64,000 nucleotides of DNA, taken from Aliidiomarina sedimenti (lineage in GTDB: Bacteria; Pseudomonadota; Gammaproteobacteria; Enterobacterales; Alteromonadaceae). A program made the position numbers and the translations under genes. Under the pieces are notes generated by a model that ran no database searches, was not told the DNA's origin, and saw nothing but the letters and a program-made list of their open reading frames with translations. Shown in pieces: positions 8,325 to 17,721 of this stretch. Within the stretch, counting starts at the first letter, position 1, and every line of letters begins with the position of its first letter. Location of the stretch: NCBI RefSeq assembly GCF_003986955.1, contig NZ_PIPN01000002.1, forward strand, positions 310,001 to 374,000, read 5' to 3'.

Positions 8325-8822
8325 CTAATCCTGCTCTTGTGCCTTGCGATGATAATAAAGAAGTCGCTCGAGGGCATAGTGGGCCGCCGTTAAACGGACC
8401 TGATTGCGGTCACCGTCGAAATCACAGGTTTCGCTATATTGATAGACCTGGTCCCCGCACCGTATCGCCCAGCCAAAACACACCCGGCCAACCGGGGTTC
8501 CATCGTCACTGGTCGCCGGCCCCGCCACGCCGGTATTGGAAAGTGCTGCACTGGCATTGTTTCGGTTGATAGCCCCTTCAACCATCTCCAGCGCAACTTG
8601 CTCACTGGTAAGGCCGTAGTGATCTATCGTGTCAAAACCAACATCTAAGTAACGATTTTTAGACTGTGGAGAATATACCGCCAGCCCGCAGTCAATACAG
8701 CCACCGCTTCCGGGAATGCGCGCCAGCTCCGAGACCACTAACCCAGCTGTACAGGATTCCGCAGTCGCTAAAACAATAGCCTGCTCTTTCAGATAATCGA
8801 CAATCTTTTCCAGATCAATCAC
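8325..8822 (-). CDS. pncC: Nicotinamide-nucleotide amidohydrolase (CinA C-terminal domain)
   Basis: Deamidates nicotinamide mononucleotide to nicotinate mononucleotide, returning NMN made by DNA ligase to NAD synthesis. 165 residues, the stand-alone form without the CinA N-domain. The signature ATAESCTAGLV (about residues 18-28) holds the catalytic serine, and VAGPATSDDGTPVG is the second family motif. The start codon is GTG at 8822, preceded by GAGGAGG. It sits 34 bp before nadE, and the product of PncC, once adenylylated by NadD, is the NadE substrate, so the pair makes metabolic sense. Confidence 0.93.
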   Translation of the reverse strand: MIDLEKIVDYLKEQAIVLATAESCTAGLVVSELARIPGSGGCIDCGLAVYSPQSKNRYLDVGFDTIDHYGLTSEQVALEMVEGAINRNNASAALSNTGVAGPATSDDGTPVGRVCFGWAIRCGDQVYQYSETCDFDGDRNQVRLTAAHYALERLLYYHRKAQEQD

Positions 8823-8943
8823 CGCCAGTCCTCCTCAAGCCTGCCTACGAGCGATAGTCGTTTAGCTTCAAGTGTAGCCTTGGCGAAATGAACCGCAAAC
8901 AGGAGCAAGGTAAGGGGGTCCGGCCAGGGGCCCCTCGGTTGTC

Positions 8944-11334
8944 TTAAATCGGCGAACCAGGCGGCATGGATGCGGGGCTAAAAGCCTCCGGCCAGGCGCC
9001 TTGGTCCAACCCATCGGCGATCAAACCAGCTAAATAGGTGGCGTAGTAACCGGATTGCGACGCCAGTGCTTCCTGGGCGCGATTAAGCGCGTGATTAAAT
9101 TGCCCGCGCACTTCCGGTACGGTCCGCTCATCATGCAGGGCATTCACCAGGTGATACAACGACAGATAGGCAATGCGCTGGCGAACCGGGTTACCGTCTA
9201 CGTCGCTAAGTACCTGATCAAGCAAACGATTGGCGATAGATACCGGCGCCAGCTCTGCATACTCATTGTCGCGTGCCTGCCAATGCAACCGATTCATGCG
9301 CTCAGCATTAAATAATAACTGCAGGGTATGGTGCGCACTGGTTTCAGCAATGGTGACTGGATCAGTAAACAGCCCCCAGCGTGACGGGAAGTCCTCGCGC
9401 GAGTCATCTGAGCCGTAGGTTTTTGGCACCAATAACGCTTCAATGTGCTCAGGGATAGTTAAGAACTCCGCTTCTAGCGTACCCAACAACGCGTTCAGCG
9501 CCCGATTCTGTGCATTCGCTTCGACAGGCCGATAGTCCGGCTCCCCTGCTCCATTGAGTAAGTACCGATAGTGCATGCCGCCAACCAGTTTAACCGCGCC
9601 TTCAACCTGATAGCGATGGAGCAGGTACATGGGTACAAACACTTGCTCTAGTTCATCCAGTGGCCGGTTGGGGGCCAGGTTACCCGTCCCAAAGTGCGCC
9701 ATCACAGTGCGCCGTATGTCTATCAGTCGCTCCAGTTCGTCGGTCGCATCGGCGCCGTTGTTCCAAAGGTGGGCAGTCGGGTGCCCTCCGTGGACGGGCC
9801 GTGCATCCCGGTCAGAAATGAAGTTCAGGCCCTGCGCTTTGGTTTCATCGAGCAAGGCCTGCAGAGCCTGCCGTTCCTCATCAGCGGATGCGAACTGGGA
9901 ATAGCCGTAGGCGACAGTAAACTTATCCCACACCCCAAGGCCTGTGTCATACGCATCGCGCAGGGTAATTTCGCCATCCCCGGTCAGGGTAACCAATGGG
10001 TGCGGGTAATCCATAACTGACGCACGATCCTGCGAGTTCGCTGCAAAGTTATGCGCGATCCCTAGTGTATGCCCGATTTCATGCGCAGACAGCTGACGGA
10101 TACGGTTTAGCGCCATGGCCTCTATATCTGCCATCATCTGCTCGCTGTCGCGTCCTTCAGCGAAGGGCGCCAGCAGCCCCTGAGCTATCAGCATATCCTG
10201 ACGTACGCGCAGTGAACCCAGGGTTACATGCCCTTTTAATATCTCCCCGGTGCGCGGGTCTGTGACTGACGAACCATAGGACCAGCCGCGGGTTGCACGG
10301 TGCACCCACTGAATCACGTTGTAACGCACATCCATCGGATCGGCGTCGTCAGGAAGGTCCTGCACCACAAACGCGTCTTTAAACCCAATCGCTTCGAAGC
10401 CTTCACTCCACCAGCGGGCACCTTCTAAAAGCGCAGTGCGGACAGGCTCGGGAACACCTGGGTCCAGATAATAAACAATAGGTTCGACCGCTTCGCTGAC
10501 CTGTGCCGTGGGGTCTTTTTTCTCTAAACGGTGGCGGGTGATAAAGCGATGGTCCATCGACTCGCCCAGCGGCGCTGCGTAGTCCTGAAAGCCTCGCGCA
10601 TAATAGCCACTAGTGGGGTGAAAGCTGCGCGGTTGATAGCCATCATCCGGCAATGCAATAAAAGAGTGGTGTAAATGCACAGTAATCGCCGTCGGCTCAG
10701 GTGTGACCGAGCGCACATACTGCCCCGCTCCGTCACCGGTAAACGTCACCTTGGCCTCAAATTCTATATTCTGCGGAAAGGATTTGGTGCGCTCAGGCCA
10801 CAGAACTGAACGCGTGGCATCGACACTGAAATCACCTTCATCCAGCTCTTTTAAGCGAGGTCCAATGCCATGGATATCGGTATACAGAAAGGGCGTGTAA
10901 TCAATTAATACATGGTCGTCTGATTGCGCAACGACATCGAAGCCCCACAGTACCGATTCAGCGAAAGCCTCTTCGACACTTCTGCGCTCCGCGTCGTTAT
11001 CGGTCAGTGCCTGGTAATCTGTGTTTTTCTCGCTGAGTAAAACCCGATCTCCGTGCACCGAAAACTCCGCCAGGCGGGTTTTGCCTAATTGCCCCCGGTC
11101 CAGACCAAGGTCATTCGAGCCGACGCCTCGCGGTAAACTACTTTGAAAAATAAAGGCGTCACTTTGCTTGGGAACTGCCAGGTAAAGTGCATCGTCAGCG
11201 GCATCAATGTAAAACGTGTAATAGCCAGCCTGCTTTTCCATGTCGCCGGTGAAGTCATCAATTTCGTCGGCGGACACTGAGCAAGCGACGAGTAAAAGCG
11301 CAAAAGCAGCTACCCGGGATAAGCTATATAGCAT
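8944..11334 (-). CDS. Secreted zinc-dependent metalloprotease, metzincin-like (DUF5117/DUF4953 type)
   Basis: 796 residues with an export signal (SLSRVAAFALLLVACSVSA). LVAC at residues 15-18 could be a lipobox, so it may be a lipoprotein or a soluble periplasmic protein. The N-terminal half is the DUF5117-like region. The catalytic zinc site is HEIGHTLGIAH (residues 418-428), followed by SVMDYP, which fits a metzincin Met-turn. A helical C-terminal region follows. Large gammaproteobacterial paralogues of this type are annotated only as zinc-dependent metalloproteases; substrates are not established. It is a single gene, with 105 bp to the next upstream gene and nothing recognisable in the gap. 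Confidence 0.88.
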   Translation of the reverse strand: MLYSLSRVAAFALLLVACSVSADEIDDFTGDMEKQAGYYTFYIDAADDALYLAVPKQSDAFIFQSSLPRGVGSNDLGLDRGQLGKTRLAEFSVHGDRVLLSEKNTDYQALTDNDAERRSVEEAFAESVLWGFDVVAQSDDHVLIDYTPFLYTDIHGIGPRLKELDEGDFSVDATRSVLWPERTKSFPQNIEFEAKVTFTGDGAGQYVRSVTPEPTAITVHLHHSFIALPDDGYQPRSFHPTSGYYARGFQDYAAPLGESMDHRFITRHRLEKKDPTAQVSEAVEPIVYYLDPGVPEPVRTALLEGARWWSEGFEAIGFKDAFVVQDLPDDADPMDVRYNVIQWVHRATRGWSYGSSVTDPRTGEILKGHVTLGSLRVRQDMLIAQGLLAPFAEGRDSEQMMADIEAMALNRIRQLSAHEIGHTLGIAHNFAANSQDRASVMDYPHPLVTLTGDGEITLRDAYDTGLGVWDKFTVAYGYSQFASADEERQALQALLDETKAQGLNFISDRDARPVHGGHPTAHLWNNGADATDELERLIDIRRTVMAHFGTGNLAPNRPLDELEQVFVPMYLLHRYQVEGAVKLVGGMHYRYLLNGAGEPDYRPVEANAQNRALNALLGTLEAEFLTIPEHIEALLVPKTYGSDDSREDFPSRWGLFTDPVTIAETSAHHTLQLLFNAERMNRLHWQARDNEYAELAPVSIANRLLDQVLSDVDGNPVRQRIAYLSLYHLVNALHDERTVPEVRGQFNHALNRAQEALASQSGYYATYLAGLIADGLDQGAWPEAFSPASMPPGSPI

Positions 11335-11439
11335 GGTGAATTCCTTGGGCTGTTAACAGAACATCAGGTTTCAGTCGATGTCTGAACGTAGCAAGTTCGC
11401 CATGTGAAAGCCAGCTTCAATGATCGCCAGGCACAGAGC

Positions 11440-13425
11440 TCAGAGCCCCGCTTTTTTCAGCCCCCGAATTAATAGACGGCGCTCCAGCCAGGTGCCCACA
11501 CTATCTGTGTTATCTAATTGCATCCGTTGTAACAGCGACGCATAGTCTTTACCGCCAGTGCCTGACAGCAATGCCCTTAGCAGGGTCAGCAGTTTACCTG
11601 TGCGCGTGGACGTATCGGCTTTTAACTGTTTCAACGCCTTGCCTATTTTCAGTTCGTCATCAGTAAACTCACACCCGAAAGGAAATGGCGGAAACAGGTC
11701 CTGCTGCTGGAGTTCATTCAAACTGTGCCCGATAGCAGCGGGTGTATTGTTTTGCCACCCAGCAGGTAACTCAAAGTTCGTGTTCACTTTGCCTGCGTCC
11801 TGCGCCTGCTCTAGCAGGCCGCGCTGGAATCTGGAGTCGGCTATACGGATCAGTGCCAGGTAAACCTCTTCATCGGATTTACCCCGCAGGTCAGCAATGC
11901 CATATTCAGTGATAACAATGTCCCGCAGGTGACGCGGGATAGTGCAGTGTCCGTAGGAAAAAACGATGTTTGAGCTTGTCTTAGCGCCTGACGTGCGTGT
12001 GCTGCGTATGGTCAATATCGAGCGCGCGTCTTCCAGTTCATGGGCCATCGCGACGAAGTTATATTGTCCGCCGACGCCGCTCAGCACCCTGCCATCTTCC
12101 AGTCCGTCCGACACCGCGGCACCATCCAGTGTGCATTGCATCGCTGAGTTAATAAAACGACCAGACACCCGTTGCGCGACTTTGAGCCTTTGGTTACCAA
12201 AGCGATGGTCATTCAGGTCGTTAATGTAATTTACGCTGCTCATGCAAATAAGCTGACGTTGCTCAGCCGTCAGCTGTGCTAATTTTTTATAAAAATTACG
12301 CGGGCCCAGATAGAAGCCTCCGTGCATCACAACCCCCTGCTGTAGGCGAGCATCGTTTGCTAACCCCGGCTCTGAACGGCCCTCGTTGACCTGCTCTTGC
12401 AGTTCCGCATCCGGATAGACTTGTCGGGTTAAAACGCCAGCTTCCATAAGGTAGATAAAGCCGTCGACCATCATTTCGCTGCAACCATACAGGCCTTTGC
12501 TAAAAGGCTCGCGGCCACCACATTTATCAGCAACCGGAAATCGTTCTGCTACCTCAAGCTTCCGGTACAGTTGCTGCCACACGGCGTTGTTCTGATGCCG
12601 TAAACAGGTACTGTAGATTAACGCTGAGCCCAACGAACCTATCCCCACCTGCAAGGTACCGCCATCCTTTAACAGGCAACTCGCATAGAAGCCAATCAGG
12701 TGATCTGAGGCACTTATCGGGGTTTGCGGGACTGAAAAGAGCGGGTAATCCGGCTCTTTGGTTTCTAAAACCAGGTCAAACGTGTTCACCGGCAGCGCCG
12801 CGTCGCGCCCGAAAAACGGCAGGTTAGTATTGCACTCCGCAACCAGCGCTATGGGGTTAGCGTCGGTTTCCGCGGCTCGCAGGTTAGTGAATAAGTCCAG
12901 TGACAAGTCGGGGTTGCAGCTAAGGCTAAACTGCTGTGGGTAATCGGCATCCGTATCTGGTGCTACTAGCTGGCCGACAACATTCACGCCTAACGCTATC
13001 AGGTCGCGCATGGCGTGGGTGTAATTGGTACAGATATAGCGCTGCTGCTGTTCTTTATTGTCTAGAAAATTACCAGCCTGGAAGAAAAACTCCGAGACCT
13101 TCACGTTGTCCGGCAGATTGTGAGCAAGCACATCACGGGCGTATTCCAACTCAGGAATATCACCATACAAACGCTCGATAAACGGGTCCATAAAGCGCTT
13201 CTCAAGACCTGCCGACGGTTCCGGGGCCACCAGTGACAGCGCCGTCACTATGTGAAGCTCCAGCGAGGGGTCCGCTTTTGCCCGTTGATACAGGGCATTG
13301 GCGAAATGGATCGGCTTCCCCAAACCAAGCGGCAAACCCAGCGTTATTTTTTTACCTACCCGCTGAATGACCTGATCAACGCACACACCACTGTCTGAAA
13401 CTCTCTGCGGGCTCTTCCCGGGCAT
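11440..13425 (-). CDS. Acetyl-CoA hydrolase/transferase family protein (long form)
   Basis: 661 residues of the class I CoA-transferase fold. Visible signatures are the glycine-rich GVGGQYNFV and ITEYGIADLRGKSDEEVYLALI, which are the C-terminal acetyl-CoA hydrolase/transferase motifs. The N-terminal half carries the family's KKITLGLPLGLGKP start and a GIGSLGSAL loop. Likely reactions are transfer of CoA between acyl groups or hydrolysis of acyl-CoA in the cytoplasm. The protein is longer than the 430-540 residues of characterised acetate:succinate CoA-transferases. The extra length is spread through the middle and a C-terminal helical tail after residue 600. The substrate is not predictable. 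Confidence 0.82.
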   Translation of the reverse strand: MPGKSPQRVSDSGVCVDQVIQRVGKKITLGLPLGLGKPIHFANALYQRAKADPSLELHIVTALSLVAPEPSAGLEKRFMDPFIERLYGDIPELEYARDVLAHNLPDNVKVSEFFFQAGNFLDNKEQQQRYICTNYTHAMRDLIALGVNVVGQLVAPDTDADYPQQFSLSCNPDLSLDLFTNLRAAETDANPIALVAECNTNLPFFGRDAALPVNTFDLVLETKEPDYPLFSVPQTPISASDHLIGFYASCLLKDGGTLQVGIGSLGSALIYSTCLRHQNNAVWQQLYRKLEVAERFPVADKCGGREPFSKGLYGCSEMMVDGFIYLMEAGVLTRQVYPDAELQEQVNEGRSEPGLANDARLQQGVVMHGGFYLGPRNFYKKLAQLTAEQRQLICMSSVNYINDLNDHRFGNQRLKVAQRVSGRFINSAMQCTLDGAAVSDGLEDGRVLSGVGGQYNFVAMAHELEDARSILTIRSTRTSGAKTSSNIVFSYGHCTIPRHLRDIVITEYGIADLRGKSDEEVYLALIRIADSRFQRGLLEQAQDAGKVNTNFELPAGWQNNTPAAIGHSLNELQQQDLFPPFPFGCEFTDDELKIGKALKQLKADTSTRTGKLLTLLRALLSGTGGKDYASLLQRMQLDNTDSVGTWLERRLLIRGLKKAGL

Positions 13426-13500
13426 TATCGAACTCCTCGTACTGGTCTATGAACATTGCTTACCCCTCATTGACGTTCAAAGACAGACGCAAGTCAATAA

Positions 13501-15147
13501 CTAGGCTTTAAACTGCTGCCAGCCCGCAGCAAGATACTCCGTTTGCTGGCTCATATTGGCACTGGCATCTGCAGCATTCAGGGCAGCGCCTGAAAGCCGG
13601 GTAATTTCTTCGTTTAACTGGGTAATATTTTCTGCCGTGTCGTTGGCGACTTTTTGTTGCTCATCGGTTGCTGCGAAAATCTGTTGGGTGACGTCTGCAA
13701 TACCCGCGATTGCCTTGCGAATATCGGCAAAATGCTGCTCGCTGTTCTTACTTAAACCGACTGTCCGCTCCGCCTGAGTCTTAACCGAGGTCATTGTCTC
13801 GACAGCCTGGCCGGCTTGCTGCTGCAACTGTTCAATCATAACCCGGATCGACTCAGTGGCGTCGCGGGTACTCGCGGACAATGAGCGGACCTCGTCAGCA
13901 ACCACCGAAAAGCCGCGTCCTGCCTCGCCAGCCCGGGCCGCTTCAATCGCCGCATTTAACGCCAGCAAATTAGTTTGCTCAGAAATCTTACGAATAACAT
14001 CCAGCACATCTGAAATCTTTTCAGAATCTCGTTGCAAACCAACCACCACCTCAGCGCCAAGCGATACCTGATGAGCAAGCTGCTCAATCATGCCTGCGTT
14101 TTCCTGCACAATGGTCTGCCCTGCGTTGCTCAGCGCTTCTGTGTCACCTACCCGTTCCGCACCATGTTCGGCATGGTTAGCTACCTGCCTCGCCGCTGCG
14201 CTCATTTGCGCGATCGCCGCCGCCAGCGTTTCCGATCGAGAGGCCTGGGTTTGAGTACCAACGGAGATATGGTCACTGCTTGATTGAACCAGTTTCGCCT
14301 GCTCATTGAGTGTAGACGAGTTCGTTGCCAGGTCCTGAATCAGTCGCTGCATATGCAACAACATGATATTCAAGGCTTTCGCCGCTTCTGCGACTTCGTC
14401 CTCGCCACTGTCATCAGCACGCAGTCGCAGATCAGAGTTCGCGGCCACCTGATTCAGCAAGTTACGCAAACCCTCTAAAGGGAGTCGAATACTGCGCTGG
14501 ATGACCCAAATAAACACCACAACCCCAACCAGCAGAACACCGCCGCCTAACAAATAAATCCAGCCCAGCAACCAGGTTAAGCGCTCTGCCTGGTCACGTA
14601 CCACGACAGCGGACTCAATTTGCTGCTGCACAAAGCCATCGACCAGACTGCTAAAGTGATTTATATACTGGTTAATTTCCGAGGTAATTGTGGACTCGTT
14701 CAGAATTCGCACAGTGAGAGCGTCGCTGCCTGCTGGGGTTAGCCATTCTTCATACTTTGCAATGGCCTGAATAAAGCTTTCATCCAACTCGGTATAATCG
14801 ACCCCGTCGCTGTCATCAGCAGACGCAAGCGGCGGCCGCAACGCTTCGAAGGCCTGCCAGTGAGTCGCGGCCTGATTTAGTAAAGCGCGTACACTTTCGT
14901 CGGTAGCTTCGGCGGAGGACCAGCCCGTTCGATACTGGCGTATCTGTTGTAATGCATCCTGCTGCAGCAGCTGCTGAGTGGCCATAACATCTGCCAGTAC
15001 CGCCAGGTGCTCGTCATACAGTTGGTCAAAGTAACGATCCTTGGTATTCGCCACCCACACCGAAACCACCAAGATTAACAAAAGAAAGGCTACTGGGATG
15101 CCACCCAACAGGATGACCCGGGTACGAATTTTCAGTCTCGACAACAT
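13501..15147 (-). CDS. Methyl-accepting chemotaxis protein
   Basis: 548-residue chemoreceptor with TM1 at about 11-32, a periplasmic helical-bundle sensor at about 33-190, TM2 at about 191-215, a HAMP domain at about 216-270 and a long cytoplasmic signalling coiled coil. The tip is the universal hairpin ALNAAIEAARAGEAGRGF followed by SVVADEVRSLS. It signals to CheA/CheW and is adjusted by CheR/CheB methylation. The sensor resembles four-helix-bundle MCPs but offers no ligand-specific motif. There is no C-terminal CheR-tethering pentapeptide (the end is GWQQFKA). No other chemotaxis genes are nearby. Confidence 0.95.
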   Translation of the reverse strand: MLSRLKIRTRVILLGGIPVAFLLLILVVSVWVANTKDRYFDQLYDEHLAVLADVMATQQLLQQDALQQIRQYRTGWSSAEATDESVRALLNQAATHWQAFEALRPPLASADDSDGVDYTELDESFIQAIAKYEEWLTPAGSDALTVRILNESTITSEINQYINHFSSLVDGFVQQQIESAVVVRDQAERLTWLLGWIYLLGGGVLLVGVVVFIWVIQRSIRLPLEGLRNLLNQVAANSDLRLRADDSGEDEVAEAAKALNIMLLHMQRLIQDLATNSSTLNEQAKLVQSSSDHISVGTQTQASRSETLAAAIAQMSAAARQVANHAEHGAERVGDTEALSNAGQTIVQENAGMIEQLAHQVSLGAEVVVGLQRDSEKISDVLDVIRKISEQTNLLALNAAIEAARAGEAGRGFSVVADEVRSLSASTRDATESIRVMIEQLQQQAGQAVETMTSVKTQAERTVGLSKNSEQHFADIRKAIAGIADVTQQIFAATDEQQKVANDTAENITQLNEEITRLSGAALNAADASANMSQQTEYLAAGWQQFKA

Positions 15148-15300
15148 CTTTGTTTACCGCTCCACTACAGATGGCGGCAACTGTACTTATGCAATATGAC
15201 TTTATTATTACGTTTAAGCGTTTCGTTTAGGCATAAAGGAATTTGCTGCAAGTTGCTATCGCGTACTAACCTGAACTAAGTTTTAGCGCAAGAAAGCGAG

Positions 15301-16047
15301 ATGCCTATGTTGTTGCAACTTACTCTGGTTATTACGCTTGCCTTTATCCACGCCTATGCAGCTAAGCTGCTGAGGCTAAAAGAGATCCCCCGCAGCGCAG
15401 CGCTGTCATTCGCTGGCGGGGTGTCGGTCGCGTATGTTTTTATTTTAATATTTCCGGAACTGGTGGAAGCTCAGGAAACGATCAGTGGTCACGGCCTGGT
15501 TGCCTACATTGAGCATCATGCCTACCTGGTGGCGCTCGTCGGGCTCACCGTCTTTTATGGTCTGGAGCGCTGGGTCAAGCGTTACCGGCAACCACGTCCC
15601 CAACCAGAAACCCACCCAGACTCCGGTCACCACCATGCGCCCGGCATCGGCGTCTTCTGGCTGCACATTGTCTCGTTCTCACTGTATAACGCACTGGTTG
15701 GGTATTTGCTGGTCTATCGCGAATCCGCGACCTTCGAATTGGTTTTATTTGTGTTGGCGATGGGGTTTCACTTTCTGGTCAACGACCACGGGCTGCTCCA
15801 GCATCATCGTCAGGCCTATCTCAAACGTGGTCGTTGGTTACTCTCAGGCGCCATATTATTGGGCTGGGCTGCCGGTCACCTGGTCGAAGTCAGCGAAGCC
15901 GCAACCAGCGTATTATTTGCTTTCCTGGCTGGCAGTATCATCCTTAATGTGCTCAAAGAGGAGCTCCCGGAAGAGCGGCAGAGCCGCTTTCTGCCCTTCG
16001 CCTCAGGCGCCGGCATCTATGCTGCGTTGCTGCTGGTCGCAAGCTGA
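15301..16047 (+). CDS. Polytopic membrane protein resembling ZIP metal transporters
   Basis: 248 residues, about seven or eight hydrophobic segments. The order resembles the ZIP family: an opening helix, GGVSVAYVFILIFPEL, then a His-rich cytoplasmic loop (HPDSGHHHAP, about 105-114), then helices with polar residues (HIVSFSLYNALVG and FHFLVNDHGLLQHH) where ZIPs place their metal ligands. It closes with FLAGSIILNVLKEELPEE. This suggests divalent metal uptake or efflux, but the canonical ZIP TM4 HNxxD and TM5 HExPHE motifs are not intact, so the call is tentative. Possible start ATGs lie at 15301 and 15307. It is convergent with the phospholipase D-like gene. Confidence 0.55.
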   Translation: MPMLLQLTLVITLAFIHAYAAKLLRLKEIPRSAALSFAGGVSVAYVFILIFPELVEAQETISGHGLVAYIEHHAYLVALVGLTVFYGLERWVKRYRQPRPQPETHPDSGHHHAPGIGVFWLHIVSFSLYNALVGYLLVYRESATFELVLFVLAMGFHFLVNDHGLLQHHRQAYLKRGRWLLSGAILLGWAAGHLVEVSEAATSVLFAFLAGSIILNVLKEELPEERQSRFLPFASGAGIYAALLLVAS

Positions 16048-16071
16048 CTGTGGGTAACTTAAGAGTCAGTA

Positions 16072-17535
16072 CTAGAAGGTACTCAACCCGGTGGCTTCCA
16101 TAACCCGGTACAGTAGTCGGGGCCACACACCATCATCGGCGTAGGTCGCGTAGTCGACGCTGAACTCGCGCCCGTCGCGGTTATGCCACTGGTCATCAAA
16201 CCATTGTTGGCCTTGCTGTAAAGGCCCGGACCCGATGGCACCGCGCACTACTACGCTGGTCTCCAGATTGAGGTTATGCAAATTGCGTCGGGTAAAATTG
16301 GTCGAGCCAAGCAGCATACTGGCTTGGCCCTGGTTGTCTCGGTATAGCATCCATTTAGCGTGACACTGTTCGCCCTGGGTGTTGCACCAGCGCACAGGGA
16401 TTCCGGCTTCAGTTAGTTCATGCGCCACAGGCCGGTTCGGTACGCCATTCTTCTCGCGACCAAATGCATCTTTGTTGGGGTCAAGCAACACGCGCAACTG
16501 GACACCGCGCTGCGCCGCCCTTGTTAATGCGCGCACCACATCACGGTCTGACAGATAGAAGATAGCCATATCCAGCGCCTCGCCCGCTTCTGCCTGGTCA
16601 ATTATTCGCAACAATGCACGTTCCACTGCACGCTCGGTAACCACTTGTACGCTTAGCGCACTTTCGTTGGTGGCTGCTGGTTGCAAACCTGTATCCGGTG
16701 CAGTCCCGCCGGAAAACTCCAACACGGTCGCTTCGCTATCAAGTAAGTCCCACGCCGCTGCACCGTTAAAACGCAGCGCCACATTACTATGTGCGCTGCT
16801 ACCATCATGAGGGTTGGCCGAGGTTACCAGTGCACTGAGTTGATTGCCGCTATCGGCAATCACCAGTTTGCGGTGATTGGCTTTAAAGTTCAGCAACGCC
16901 AGATAGCTACGCAAAGTCACCTTGCCCTCGCCAAACGGGTTCGGCAATGTATCGCCTTCGCTATTACCAAACGGCTGGATAAGCGGCCGCCATAGGGCCG
17001 AATACAACGGGTTGCTATCACGCAGGCGGGTCAGGTCAGTAAGCACTACCGGAATGCCGGCTTCCTCCAGCGCGGTAAAATGTGCGGACGACTGTCCGCC
17101 ATAGACTGTATTTAACGGATCAGAAATGACATGTACTTCCAGCTCGGGGTAACGCTGCTTCTGCGCAATCAGTGCCGCTGTCAGTTCGGTGGATAAGGCC
17201 CGATGGGTTTCACTCAGCTCGCCCTGAAAGTCGTTAAACAGAAACATATCCACAAGCACGAACTGCCGTGCTTCAGCGATCATGTCAAACACCGCATCGA
17301 AGATCTGCTGCTCCACCTGGCGCTCACCGCTGGCATCGAGATAGGTTCGGTCGGCCAGAAACTCGACGTTGCCAGCGCTTCGTGGTGGCGCTTCAAGGTC
17401 TAAACCCGCAGGTAGTGGCTTGTAGACCTGATATATAGCGATAGTCACTAGCACCACTACCAACAGGCCTAACAGACGTTTGCCAGTACTTTTGCCGGTA
17501 ATAAATGGAGTGAATGAGCCTTTCTGTTTTTGCAT
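16072..17535 (-). CDS. Phospholipase D-like / cardiolipin synthase-like membrane-anchored protein
   Basis: About 487 residues. An N-terminal membrane anchor (RLLGLLVVVLVTIAIYQVY) is followed by two PLD domains. The first HKD motif is NHRKLVIADSGNQ and the second is CHAKWMLYRD with TNFTRRNLHN downstream, so the enzyme is probably active as a phosphatidyl transferase or hydrolase facing the periplasm. It is longer than typical cardiolipin synthases between the two domains (FGNSEGDTLPNPFGEGK region). The start is uncertain: ATG 17535 is taken, but there is no good ribosome-binding site; ATG 17574 or TTG 17625 are in frame. It is divergent from the SDR gene. Confidence 0.85.
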   Translation of the reverse strand: MQKQKGSFTPFITGKSTGKRLLGLLVVVLVTIAIYQVYKPLPAGLDLEAPPRSAGNVEFLADRTYLDASGERQVEQQIFDAVFDMIAEARQFVLVDMFLFNDFQGELSETHRALSTELTAALIAQKQRYPELEVHVISDPLNTVYGGQSSAHFTALEEAGIPVVLTDLTRLRDSNPLYSALWRPLIQPFGNSEGDTLPNPFGEGKVTLRSYLALLNFKANHRKLVIADSGNQLSALVTSANPHDGSSAHSNVALRFNGAAAWDLLDSEATVLEFSGGTAPDTGLQPAATNESALSVQVVTERAVERALLRIIDQAEAGEALDMAIFYLSDRDVVRALTRAAQRGVQLRVLLDPNKDAFGREKNGVPNRPVAHELTEAGIPVRWCNTQGEQCHAKWMLYRDNQGQASMLLGSTNFTRRNLHNLNLETSVVVRGAIGSGPLQQGQQWFDDQWHNRDGREFSVDYATYADDGVWPRLLYRVMEATGLSTF

Positions 17536-17721
17536 GATGTATTGGTGTCCGAAGAAGAAGTTGGCTGCTCGCATCAGCCGTGGAGGGCCGATTGGCGTCG
17601 CGCTAAAATTTGTATTATTGGGCAAGTAGAAAGTAGCATTATGCTAACCACTTGCACTGCTCGCTGCCACTATATACCCGTTATCACAACCTACTCTAGT
17701 ATAGTGACGAGGGCATATAGT

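Noticed and set aside
8931-8943. AGGGGCCCCT palindrome next to the metalloprotease stop codon as a terminator
   Set aside because: It has no loop and no T-run, so it cannot form a standard terminator hairpin.
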